64,000 bases of DNA from Pseudovibrio exalbescens DSM 16456 (GTDB taxonomy: Bacteria > Pseudomonadota > Alphaproteobacteria > Rhizobiales > Stappiaceae): the NCBI RefSeq assembly GCF_000422785.1, contig NZ_AUGS01000015.1, positions 47,292-111,291 of the forward strand, read 5' to 3'. How positions within the stretch are numbered: the stretch's first letter is position 1; each line of letters opens with the position of its first letter. Shown one piece after another: positions 9,827 through 17,688 of this stretch. The translations under genes were made by a program, and so were the position numbers. The notes under the pieces were generated by a model, which did not search any database, had not been told where the DNA came from, and saw only the letters and a list, made by a program, of their open reading frames with translations.

Positions 9827-10861
9827 TCAGCGTTGCCTGAACCCGGTCAGTGTGTTGACACAGTTCACGCCCAAGTCCTCCACCGCGTAACCACCTTCCA
9901 TGATAAACAAGGTCGGCAAGCCCAATTTGGCGAGGCGCTCTCCGATAAGGTTGAACTCTTCCGACTTCAGTTTGAACTGGGATATTGGATCCTTTTCGAA
10001 CGTATCCATACCCAGCGAGACAACAAGAACATCCGGCTTGTAAGCCTCAATGCTTGCGCAGCCCTCCTCTAACGCCCGGGACCAGACCTCCCAAGGAGTG
10101 CCATGGGGGAGCGGGTAGTTCAGATTGAACTCTTCGCCTTCCCCCACCCCCTTTTCGTCCGCATGGCCAAGGTAGTAGGGAAATTCAACTTTGGGATCAG
10201 CGTGTATCGACAGGAACTGAACATCCGCGCGATCATAGAAAATCGCTTGCGTGCCATTGCCGTGGTGATAGTCAACGTCAAATACGCTGACGCGTTTTGC
10301 ACCATGATCACGCAGATATTGCGCCGCCACGGCCGCATTGTTGATGAAACAGTAGCCGCCAAAAAAACTCTTATGTGCATGATGTCCCGGCGGACGACAC
10401 AGGGCAAATGCACTACGTGCTCCCTCCGCCATCATCGCAGCACCAGTAAGTGCAGTTTCAGCGCTGCGGCGAACCGCCGTCCAAGTATGCGGTCCCATGG
10501 GGGTGCCTGCATCAAACGAATAGTGACCCAGCTTCCCATCAATCTGATCGGGAACGATGTCGGTACGCAATTGTCTTACAGGCCATACAAAGGGAAAGGC
10601 CTCTTGTTCGGTGCGGCCTTCTTCAGTCCATAAGCGCCAAAAATCACTCAAGAACTCGATGTAGTCAGATGCATGAATTTTCAGGATCGGATCCAGAGAG
10701 AAAGAACGCGGTTCAATGATCTCGCCAAACTGAACCGCCTTGAGCCGATCCAGCACCATTTGCGCACGCGATGGTATTTCCTTGGCAGGTTCCAGCTTGC
10801 CATCCGATACCTCGAATTGAGGCGCATGCAGCATTTGGTCCGGGGAAAATATGGTTTTCAA
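9827..10861 (-). CDS. Histone deacetylase superfamily protein, acetylpolyamine amidohydrolase-like
   Basis: 344 residues. Active-site elements in order are RPPGHHA (His160/His161), FGGYCFINNAAVAA, DVDYHHGNGTQ (zinc ligands Asp197 and His199), GMDTFEKDP (zinc ligand Asp286) and MEGGY (Tyr325). The N-terminus KTIFSPDQMLHAP and length match bacterial acetylpolyamine amidohydrolases better than AcuC. The predicted reaction is deacetylation of N-acetylputrescine, N-acetylcadaverine or a similar amine. The start is a TTG at 10861, supported by GGGAG seven bases upstream and by homology of the first residues. The nearby aldose epimerase is 69 bases upstream in the same direction. Confidence 0.88.
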   Translation of the reverse strand: MKTIFSPDQMLHAPQFEVSDGKLEPAKEIPSRAQMVLDRLKAVQFGEIIEPRSFSLDPILKIHASDYIEFLSDFWRLWTEEGRTEQEAFPFVWPVRQLRTDIVPDQIDGKLGHYSFDAGTPMGPHTWTAVRRSAETALTGAAMMAEGARSAFALCRPPGHHAHKSFFGGYCFINNAAVAAQYLRDHGAKRVSVFDVDYHHGNGTQAIFYDRADVQFLSIHADPKVEFPYYLGHADEKGVGEGEEFNLNYPLPHGTPWEVWSRALEEGCASIEAYKPDVLVVSLGMDTFEKDPISQFKLKSEEFNLIGERLAKLGLPTLFIMEGGYAVEDLGVNCVNTLTGFRQR

Positions 10862-10930
10862 ATCGGGCTCCCTTGGAAAATCCAGCCACCCCGGTGACCG
10901 GCTTATCCCCGTTTGCCCCCGAACATGGCC

Positions 10931-11866
10931 CTATGAAAATCTGAATTCTGTGCGTTGCTTGTATACCTCACCCGGCTTCAGAATTACATTGGAAAATTCG
11001 TGCTTTTCCTTAGTTCGCGGCCAACCCTGCGGCTCTATGGAGAAGCCTTGGCGCGCTGGCTGGTTGGGCGCTCGACAATGACTGCCGGGCCTAATACTCA
11101 GCCCCTCCCGGTAGACAAGACCTGGCTCCGTGGACCAGACCTCCATCTTGGTTCCGGTTGTGTCTTCCTGAACAACTGCCGAAAGCTCTGGAACCGTCAG
11201 GCGGTTCAATCGCATGTAGTAGGTCACATCGAGGGGACGTCCCGCATCTGACGCCATTCGATGCGCATTACGCAGATCATAGCGTGTTCCTTCAACATCT
11301 GCGATCTGCAACCAGGCGGCCTTGCCAGATACGGGGGAGGAATAGCCACTGGCGGGGATGGAAACACAATGTGTCTCAAGCTTCTGAGTGGGGCTCAGAT
11401 TAAAAACACCGTGAAATCTGGGATTAAAATACGCTTCCTTATCACTATGCCCCTCAAGTTCGATGCGCAGCGTGTTGTTGGGCATCAAGATGTACTGGCA
11501 AATGAGTTCGGCCCGTTCCCCCTTGTCTGCTGCACCGATAGGCACACTCAAAGACAGGCGGACACGATCGGCGGCAGCCTCCTCCAGAGTCCACAAATGA
11601 AGATCGGGCCAATTGTTCCAAGATTGCATTTTGGTGGGGGATTGATCCGGGTCTTCTTCCGTTGACAATATGGCACCCAGATCCGGTGCATACCGGAGGT
11701 AGTCTTCAATACTGTCAAACCCCAGTGCAATCTCCCGGCCTTCAAAGGTCAAGCTTCGTATTGCTGCACCGTAGGTGAGGACGCTCGCAGTGAGTTGCCC
11801 GCGGCGCAAAATGATTTCCTGCACTTCCTGTTTGTTGGCAAGATGCCCAAATTTTCGCAATACCAT
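10931..11866 (-). CDS. Aldose 1-epimerase (galactose mutarotase-like)
   Basis: 311 residues. The family pattern is clear: TYGAAIRSLTF, a substrate-site segment with HGVFNLSP in place of the usual HxYFNL, and the C-terminal SIEPQGWPRTKEKHEFSNV, in which the usual catalytic Glu region (LEPQxxPDxxN) is recognisable, then LKPGEVYKQRTEFRF. It probably interconverts anomers of a free aldose in the cytoplasm, as no signal peptide is seen. GGGAG precedes the ATG. Because ribokinase lies two genes upstream, ribose or a related pentose is a plausible substrate, but this is inference. Confidence 0.87.
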   Translation of the reverse strand: MVLRKFGHLANKQEVQEIILRRGQLTASVLTYGAAIRSLTFEGREIALGFDSIEDYLRYAPDLGAILSTEEDPDQSPTKMQSWNNWPDLHLWTLEEAAADRVRLSLSVPIGAADKGERAELICQYILMPNNTLRIELEGHSDKEAYFNPRFHGVFNLSPTQKLETHCVSIPASGYSSPVSGKAAWLQIADVEGTRYDLRNAHRMASDAGRPLDVTYYMRLNRLTVPELSAVVQEDTTGTKMEVWSTEPGLVYREGLSIRPGSHCRAPNQPARQGFSIEPQGWPRTKEKHEFSNVILKPGEVYKQRTEFRFS

Positions 11867-11994
11867 GACCCTACTCCCAGCTTTGAGACCTGCCCTCCTC
11901 TCAAGTCTGTTTCAAGTCATGTTCAGGGTCTCTTGAAAACACATGGTGCACAAGTGCAACCTATGGATAATTCCTAGGTTTTCGGGTCATGCAC

Positions 11995-12501
11995 CTATTT
12001 CGGATAACGAATAACAAGTCGATCAGGCTCAAATTGAACCGACCCAAGGCGATTCATTGCGGTCATTCCCAGCAACACTTCGCTCAAAGCCTCATCAGGA
12101 AGAACGGCAGCATGAACATCGCGCAGACGCAAGCCCTCGATATCAAGTCGATCCAATGTGACAGGCGCGAAATCAACCTCGCCGTTCGCGGTGACCGCTA
12201 CCTTCGTAAAATCATTTGGACTGACGTGAATGCCTGCACGCTTTGCGATACTTTGGGGGAGCGCTACCATGGTCGCCCCTGTATCCAGAACACCCACGAT
12301 AGAATAGCCGTTGACACGCAAGGATACCTTGAAGCGCCCCTGTCGATCCGCTGACAATACAATGCTGCGAGAAGTGGTTCCTGACGGCTCCGCAGCAGCC
12401 AATGTCTGGCGTTCCTGACGCTCCATATATCCTTGGAGCACGCGCGGAACGAACACCGCGAGGGCGCATGCGATAGCCAAAATGGCCAGATACCGTATCA
12501 C
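11995..12501 (-). CDS. Retroviral-type (clan AA) aspartic protease, TIGR02281 family
   Basis: 168 residues. An N-terminal membrane anchor (YLAILAIACALAVFVPRVL) precedes a periplasmic pepsin-like half domain with VGVLDTGATMVALP (catalytic Asp73), VTANGEVDFAPV and VLLGMTAMNRLG. As in retropepsins, one copy per chain implies a homodimeric enzyme. The start is GTG at 12501, with a GGAGAG site upstream; no ATG fits. The gene begins 29 bases after the ribokinase stop, so the two are likely cotranscribed. Substrate is unknown for this alphaproteobacterial family. Confidence 0.88.
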   Translation of the reverse strand: MIRYLAILAIACALAVFVPRVLQGYMERQERQTLAAAEPSGTTSRSIVLSADRQGRFKVSLRVNGYSIVGVLDTGATMVALPQSIAKRAGIHVSPNDFTKVAVTANGEVDFAPVTLDRLDIEGLRLRDVHAAVLPDEALSEVLLGMTAMNRLGSVQFEPDRLVIRYPK

Positions 12502-12530
12502 GCCCTGCTCTCCCGTTCTCCCGCATCGAC

Positions 12531-13448
12531 CTAAGTCGCGGTGCCCTGCTCTAGTGCATCCGCCAGACGGGCGATTTCATCACCGGTTGGTGCGCTCGTT
12601 TGAGCCCCAGTGCGCGTACATGCCAGCCCGCCAGCAGCGTTGGCTTCATAAAGCGCCCGCTTCAAGTTTGCGCCCCGGTCTAACGCAACCACAAGCGCTC
12701 CAACGAAGGCATCCCCGGCGCCAGTGGTATCAATCGGTTCAATCGGCGCAGGCGGCACATGGCCCAAAGACTGTTGGCCATCATGAGCCATTGCTCCATT
12801 CCGCCCCATTGTCAGCACGACGGCACGTCCGGGACGCGCCAAAGCACTTATAAAATCTTCCGGATCTTTCGGGTAACCATTCAGGTCAGCCAGTGCAGCC
12901 GCTTCCTTACGGCTGGCGACAATCACATCGGCAGCCTCGACCAGTTCAGCTACGGCCGGGTTGGTGGCTGGATCCGGGTTCAGAACAACGCGCGCACCTT
13001 TTGCTTTGGCAATCTGAATTGCCCGAGCCACAACATGAGAGGGCACCTCCATCTGCAAAAGCAACGTGTCTTCCGAGGTCAGGCACTCTTCAAGCCAAGC
13101 GGCGTCGATACGTGTATTCACCCCGCTTGCAACAAGGATCTGGTTTTCACCGCCAGCGTCAACTCCGATCATGGCCAGACCGGTTGCCCCATCAAGGACC
13201 CGAACGCCACTAAGATCCACACCAACGGATTTCAGGTTCACAAGTGCAGGTTCACCAAACAGATCCGAGCCGACGGCACCAATGAGGCGAACATCTGCCC
13301 CTGCCATCTTGGCAGCAAACGCCTGATTGCCGCCCTTGCCACCAGCAAAATATTGATGATCCGGACCAACAACCGTTTCGCCCGCAGCCGGCAATCGATC
13401 CACAGCTACCACGATGTCAAGATTAATGGACCCCAGAACAACTATCAT
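12531..13448 (-). CDS. rbsK: Ribokinase
   Basis: 305 residues of the PfkB family. GGKGGNQAFAAKMAG (36-50) is the ribokinase-type signature 1. IDTTGAGDAFVGAL (239-252) is signature 2 with catalytic Asp246. NPDPA and VASRKEAAAL (an NxxE-like region, here SRKE) are also present. The family reaction is phosphorylation of D-ribose to ribose 5-phosphate. No ribose transporter is adjacent. Instead it follows a TrpF-like gene and the URC uracil-degradation genes, which fits use of ribose released inside the cell. Other PfkB sugars or nucleosides cannot be fully excluded, but the GGKGGNQ motif favours ribose. Confidence 0.93.
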   Translation of the reverse strand: MIVVLGSINLDIVVAVDRLPAAGETVVGPDHQYFAGGKGGNQAFAAKMAGADVRLIGAVGSDLFGEPALVNLKSVGVDLSGVRVLDGATGLAMIGVDAGGENQILVASGVNTRIDAAWLEECLTSEDTLLLQMEVPSHVVARAIQIAKAKGARVVLNPDPATNPAVAELVEAADVIVASRKEAAALADLNGYPKDPEDFISALARPGRAVVLTMGRNGAMAHDGQQSLGHVPPAPIEPIDTTGAGDAFVGALVVALDRGANLKRALYEANAAGGLACTRTGAQTSAPTGDEIARLADALEQGTAT

Positions 13449-13581
13449 CCGACCACGCCCTCAGACTTCAACGGGTATCTTCAGCTACCCAACCATAAGC
13501 AACCGTGTTATGCGACCGCTCGAATTTTCCTGAGTAACACCAATTCACTAACTGGTGCAAATCGTCTTTTTCATCCGCACC

Positions 13582-14247
13582 TCAGGCAGTTGATACGGCA
13601 TCAAAAAACGCTGCCAGCTTGGCCCGATCCAGTTTACCATTGGTGCGCACACCCGAGCAGACATCCACCGCAAACGGCCGTACGGTCTGGATCGCTTCAG
13701 TGATATTGTCAGGTGTCAGCCCCCCCGCCAGAAAAACCGGTGCTGCTGCGCTGTCGACAATGGCCTTGCTATGTGTCCAGTCATGAGTGCGGCCTGTCCC
13801 TCCAAGTTGATCCTCTGAAGGTTTGCCGGAATCGAGAAGAAGCGCGTCCACATAAGGAGCATAGTCCTGTGCCATCTCCACCGCATGCTCGTCTTCCACG
13901 TGGATGACCTGAATGACCTTGAGGCCGCGAGGAAGCTTCTTGCGCAACCGCTCGTGTTCCGTAGGATCAATGTGATTGACAATCTGGACCGTGTTCGCAC
14001 CCGAATGCACCAGATGATCCGCGATAGCATCGGCCTTGACTTCTGAGGTAAGCAGAACAGAGGCCACAGGGGGTGAAATCATCTGAGCGATCTCGTAGAT
14101 CAGGCTGTCACTAATGACGCCCGGCCCACTCGGCATTTTGGAGACCAGCCCCAGCGCATCAGCGCCATAGGCCACAGCGATCTGGGCTTCTTCAAACGAA
14201 GAAATACAGCAGACCTTCATACGGGTCCGTCCTGCGTAGCTATCCAT
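13582..14247 (-). CDS. TrpF-like (phosphoribosylanthranilate isomerase superfamily) protein next to the URC genes
   Basis: About 221 residues. The (beta-alpha)8 TrpF pattern is seen: KVCCIS near the start (catalytic Cys of the KICG motif, residue 13), GADALGLV, LLLDSGK (catalytic Asp, residue 139), GGTGRTHDW, LAGGLTPDNITEAI and DVCSGVRTNGKLDRAKL. The usual FxxxSPR segment after strand 2 is replaced by SKMPSGPG. No trpA/trpB neighbours exist here; upp, URC4 and URC1 lie upstream, and ribokinase lies 133 bases downstream. I infer a paralogue recruited to phosphoribosyl chemistry of pyrimidine catabolism. Start choice is uncertain: ATGs at 14259, 14247 and 14220 are possible, and GGGG before 14247 favours that one. 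Confidence 0.8.
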   Translation of the reverse strand: MDSYAGRTRMKVCCISSFEEAQIAVAYGADALGLVSKMPSGPGVISDSLIYEIAQMISPPVASVLLTSEVKADAIADHLVHSGANTVQIVNHIDPTEHERLRKKLPRGLKVIQVIHVEDEHAVEMAQDYAPYVDALLLDSGKPSEDQLGGTGRTHDWTHSKAIVDSAAAPVFLAGGLTPDNITEAIQTVRPFAVDVCSGVRTNGKLDRAKLAAFFDAVSTA

Positions 14248-14302
14248 GGTATGCCCCATCAAATATAAGTGGGATTAAGGTACTGTTATCTAGGTGCCTT
14301 TG

Positions 14303-14337
14303 AAAGACAAAAGAAAACCCGGTGCGATGACCGGGTT
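14303..14337 (-). terminator. Rho-independent terminator after upp
   Basis: On the minus strand, AACCCGGT / ACCGGGTT form an 8-bp stem with a six-base loop, followed by TTCTTTTGTCTTT. It closes the nucleoside/URC unit 15 bases after the upp stop. Confidence 0.85.
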
Positions 14338-14351
14338 CTTTCGTCCAATGT

Positions 14352-14981
14352 TTATTTTGTACCATACATACGATCGCCGGCATCACCGAGGCCGGGGACG
14401 ATATAGCCTTTCTCGTTAAGCTTTTCGTCCACTGCGGCGGTATAGATCGGCACGTCCGGATGGGCTTCATTGAAGCGCTGCACACCTTCAGGTGCCGCGA
14501 GCAAACACACGAAGCACATGTTGTTGGCTCCGCGCTGCTTCAAGCGCTCAACCGCTGCAATTGCGGAATTGGCGGTGGCCAACATGGGATCAACAACAAT
14601 GATGCGGCGCTCATTCATATCTGCCGGCGCCTTGAAATAGTACTCAATAGCTTCCAGCGTTTCCGGATCACGATAAAGACCGATATGTGCAACTCGTGCA
14701 GATGGAATAAGCTCCAGCATCCCTTCCAGCAGGCCGTTCCCAGCGCGCAGGATGGAGGCGAACACCAGCTTTTTGCCTGCGAGAACTGGCGCATTCATCT
14801 CGGAGACAGGTGTTTCAATTGACGTGTCCACCAGCTTCAGGTCGCGCGTCACCTCATAGCAAAGAAGTAGAGAAATTTCCCGGAGCAGGCGACGGAAGCC
14901 TTGCGTCGAGGTGTCCTTCATCCGCATGTGTGTCATCTTGTGCTGGACGAGTGGGTGGTCGATTACAGTTGCGCCAGGCAT
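14352..14981 (-). CDS. upp: Uracil phosphoribosyltransferase
   Basis: 209 residues. It begins [20 protein letters not shown], has the PRPP-binding loop [18 protein letters not shown], and has the uracil-binding C-terminus [16 protein letters not shown]. The reaction is uracil + PRPP to UMP. AAAGAGG stands six bases before the ATG at 14981; the frame extends to 15056 but those residues are not conserved. It is the last gene of the URC1-URC4-upp set and is followed by a terminator. Apart from salvage, the same enzyme activity is the entry step of the URC degradation route (URC6 in Lachancea), so the copy here may serve catabolism. Confidence 0.96.
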   Translation of the reverse strand: MPGATVIDHPLVQHKMTHMRMKDTSTQGFRRLLREISLLLCYEVTRDLKLVDTSIETPVSEMNAPVLAGKKLVFASILRAGNGLLEGMLELIPSARVAHIGLYRDPETLEAIEYYFKAPADMNERRIIVVDPMLATANSAIAAVERLKQRGANNMCFVCLLAAPEGVQRFNEAHPDVPIYTAAVDEKLNEKGYIVPGLGDAGDRMYGTK

Positions 14982-15107
14982 CTTTACCTCTTTATTCTCC
15001 CTCTCGCGGCTGACCTTACCATCCGGCATCACCTCGAGAGACGGGTCAATTCTCATAATTCAGACAGGCTTGTGACTCACCATCACGCTGCTGTCCAGTC
15101 TCTGCCA

Positions 15108-16349
15108 TCAAAAAACGGTGGCATCACTGATAATGGTCAAGGGCGGTTCCCCGCCGGGCCTTTTTTCAAAGGCTATCTGGCGACCCGCGGACCAAGATCC
15201 CCCTTCCAACACACAGGCCAACGGCAATTGATCAGCCGATACGCCAAGATCCGCCCGGATCCAATCGGCCAACTTGTCCAAAAGAGCGACCGTGAGAGCT
15301 CGCCACTCTACAACCAACTCGCTGCTGATGTCATGATTGCCCAAAGCCTCTTGCGGATTGCGTAGAGACAGAACGCCAGTATCCAAGAACAGGCCTCCGT
15401 TGCGATACTCCGCCAGACCTGTCAGCCCATCCAGATCACTCACCTCGACACCCGCCCACGCCAGCGGTTCAACCAATGAATATGCCATCCATTGGCTCAG
15501 TTTGTGGAACGGGATCAAACCGTTGGTTTTGTTGGTGCGTTCGATTTTTGTATGTCGCCAGGTATCACCCAGCCCCACTCCATCAATCTCTTCTCGTCCA
15601 GGCCAGATTGGGCCCAACCCGTCCAACAACAACTCCAGTATGCGCGGCGCAGGCACCGGGGCGCTTTGCCCTTCATCATAAAGCAGATCAAACAGACCAC
15701 CCGGCCGTGGCTCATCCTTGGTCCCGAAAAGGTCCGGCCGTAATGACACGGCCTCCCCCAACCGACGCAACAGGTCGGCCCGTTCCTTCAAGCCGACGAT
15801 GGGATTATCTGGGCCGGCCTGCAAGCCTTCTCGCACTTCATCAGGATCAATGCGAAAAAGCTCTCCGGCATCGGCTCGGAAAGGATCCAGTGGGCTGCCG
15901 GAGAAAGTACCGCCGGAAAACATCAAAAGGGATGCAATTGCCAGTCCTTCAGAACGGCTGAATGTTTCCCCTGTAACGCCTTCATGAAATTTCCACTCCG
16001 GCCCGGCCCCTGCATCCAACAGCACAGACAGGATTGCCAGATCGAAGGCAGCGCGCCCCATGCCGTGAACGTCGGAGAACCGTCTCGCCCCCGCCAGCAT
16101 CGCCCAACGATCAACCCCTCCAGCCTCAAAATGGCGCCATCGGGCGTGGAATGGGATCTGAAGATCCGGATAAGCAGCCCGCGTAGCAGCCAGGGTGCGG
16201 CGGGCAGCTTCTGCCAGTTTACTCAAATCAACTGCAAAATGATCGAGTTTTCCCTCAAGGCCGAGCGTGAGCATTTCATGCGCACGTTCTCGCACGGCTG
16301 AGGCGTTAAGTAGAGAGAGAGCCTCGGACTCTTGTGTTTCAGTAGTCAT
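15108..16349 (-). CDS. URC4/urg3 family protein (DUF1688)
   Basis: 413 residues, a full-length member of the family called URC4 in yeast and urg3 in fission yeast. Recognisable stretches are LNASAVRERAHEMLTLGLEG, DLQIPFHARWRHFEAGG, the SEGLAIASLLMFSGGTFSG segment and PFHKLSQWMAYSLVEPL. Family knowledge: URC4 is genetically required for uracil use as nitrogen source by the URC pathway, but its reaction is not established. Its start overlaps the end of the URC1 gene by 11 bases, which implies tight translational coupling. No signal peptide is seen, so it is cytoplasmic. Polar residues clustered around FHARWRHFEAGG are candidates for an active site. Confidence 0.92.
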   Translation of the reverse strand: MTTETQESEALSLLNASAVRERAHEMLTLGLEGKLDHFAVDLSKLAEAARRTLAATRAAYPDLQIPFHARWRHFEAGGVDRWAMLAGARRFSDVHGMGRAAFDLAILSVLLDAGAGPEWKFHEGVTGETFSRSEGLAIASLLMFSGGTFSGSPLDPFRADAGELFRIDPDEVREGLQAGPDNPIVGLKERADLLRRLGEAVSLRPDLFGTKDEPRPGGLFDLLYDEGQSAPVPAPRILELLLDGLGPIWPGREEIDGVGLGDTWRHTKIERTNKTNGLIPFHKLSQWMAYSLVEPLAWAGVEVSDLDGLTGLAEYRNGGLFLDTGVLSLRNPQEALGNHDISSELVVEWRALTVALLDKLADWIRADLGVSADQLPLACVLEGGSWSAGRQIAFEKRPGGEPPLTIISDATVF

Positions 16350-17601
16350 CGATTGACCGACCGTGGATGTTTTTCAGTTCATCACCAACAACCGGTGGCG
16401 CATCACTATAATACCCCGCCGCCTTCTTGGCCTCCATTTCCACCTGAGCATCGGCTGGGATCAGCTCATCGGGCAATGCGATACGCTCATCGATAGAAAT
16501 ACCGGATTCAACAAGGGCATTGTACTTCATGTCCGACATTGAAATGAACCGCCCAATCCGCGTTATCCCGAGCCAGTGCAAGACATCAGGCATCAATTCC
16601 TGGAAACGCGCGTCCTGAACGCCGGCGACACACTCCGTTCGGGCAAAATAAGTTGCAGCCGTGTCTCCGCCTTCCTGACGTTTTCGGGCGTTGTAGACGA
16701 GGAATTTTGTTACTTCACCCAAAGCCCGGCCTTCCTTTCGGTTGTAAATGACAAGCCCTGTCCCGCCGGCTTGGGCCGCACGCACGCCCTCCTCCAATCC
16801 ATGCAAGAGATAGGGGCGACAGGTACAAATGTCCGAACCGAATACATCCGATCCATTGCATTCATCATGCACTCTGCAACTGACGGACCCATCCGTTGCG
16901 GCCAGCCCGGCCGCATCACCGAAGATGTAAACAGTGGTGCCGCCGATCGGCGGAAGGAACACCTTCAGGTCTGGCCGTGTCACCAAATCAGGATACATGC
17001 CACCTGTTTGCTCGAACAGATTTCGCCGCAAAGCTCCCTCAGACACGCCAAATCGTTGCGCAATACCAGGAAGGTACCAAACGGGATCCAATGCCACCTT
17101 CGTGACCGTCACTTCACCATCAGGTGTGACAACGCGATTGTCGGCACGAAGCCTGCCAGCTTCGACAGCAGCTCTCAGCTCCGGCATGTCAAGTTTGGCT
17201 TTGGTAACAGCAATGGTCGGACGGATATCGATACCGCGCTGGATGAGTTCACGAAAAGCTTGTGCCGTCATCGCGCCGAAAGGGTCCAGAGACACAATCT
17301 TTCCAGGGCTCCACCACTGCGGATGCGGTCCGATCTCTACCATCGGGTGTGTGTTGTTGTAGTCTGGGCGCCTGTCAGGATCCAAACTCCCGGAAGAGAC
17401 GGCAAGCGCTTTGTAGAGCGAATATGACCCACCATGGACACCAATGGTATTTCTATTTTCCGGCTGGTTCGGACTGGCAATCACAGGCCCACGCTTGAGC
17501 GGATCTTGCTCTCCCCACTGAATCTTGAAGGGTGAAGGGTCTTGCGCACCCGGATGGGTTGAGAGACGAATGTGCGAAGGTCGTTTAAGTCCACTTTCCA
17601 T
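16339..17601 (-). CDS. URC1-type GTP cyclohydrolase II homologue
   Basis: 420 residues, twice RibA length, with a roughly 215-residue N-terminal extension found in the URC1 family. The C-terminal half is a RibA domain. Zinc cysteines C248, C259 and C261 keep the RibA spacing (11 and 2). IYNRKEGRALG resembles the RibA LRQEGRGIG loop, and Tyr303, Asp330 and Arg332 align with the RibA catalytic residues. Family knowledge: URC1 is needed for uracil degradation and probably acts on the UMP ring in a reaction analogous to GTP imidazole opening. A riboflavin role is unlikely given the neighbours. Add lies 87 bases upstream and URC4 overlaps by 11 bases. Confidence 0.92.
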   Translation of the reverse strand: MESGLKRPSHIRLSTHPGAQDPSPFKIQWGEQDPLKRGPVIASPNQPENRNTIGVHGGSYSLYKALAVSSGSLDPDRRPDYNNTHPMVEIGPHPQWWSPGKIVSLDPFGAMTAQAFRELIQRGIDIRPTIAVTKAKLDMPELRAAVEAGRLRADNRVVTPDGEVTVTKVALDPVWYLPGIAQRFGVSEGALRRNLFEQTGGMYPDLVTRPDLKVFLPPIGGTTVYIFGDAAGLAATDGSVSCRVHDECNGSDVFGSDICTCRPYLLHGLEEGVRAAQAGGTGLVIYNRKEGRALGEVTKFLVYNARKRQEGGDTAATYFARTECVAGVQDARFQELMPDVLHWLGITRIGRFISMSDMKYNALVESGISIDERIALPDELIPADAQVEMEAKKAAGYYSDAPPVVGDELKNIHGRSIDDY

Positions 17602-17688
17602 TGACCACCAGCGGCGAGCCGCTCCTTACCGTTACGGAAAAGAGCAGTTTGCGTTGTTTGGGCGGCGTTGAAAAGTATTTTCTACGGG

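Noticed and set aside
13582..14247. Ordinary tryptophan-biosynthesis trpF
   Set aside because: No trp genes are adjacent, the SPR segment is replaced, and the gene sits with URC, upp and ribokinase. I keep it only as TrpF-like, not as trpF.
16339..17601. Riboflavin-pathway ribA
   Set aside because: Twice the RibA length with a URC1-type extension, overlapping DUF1688 and followed by upp; no rib genes nearby.
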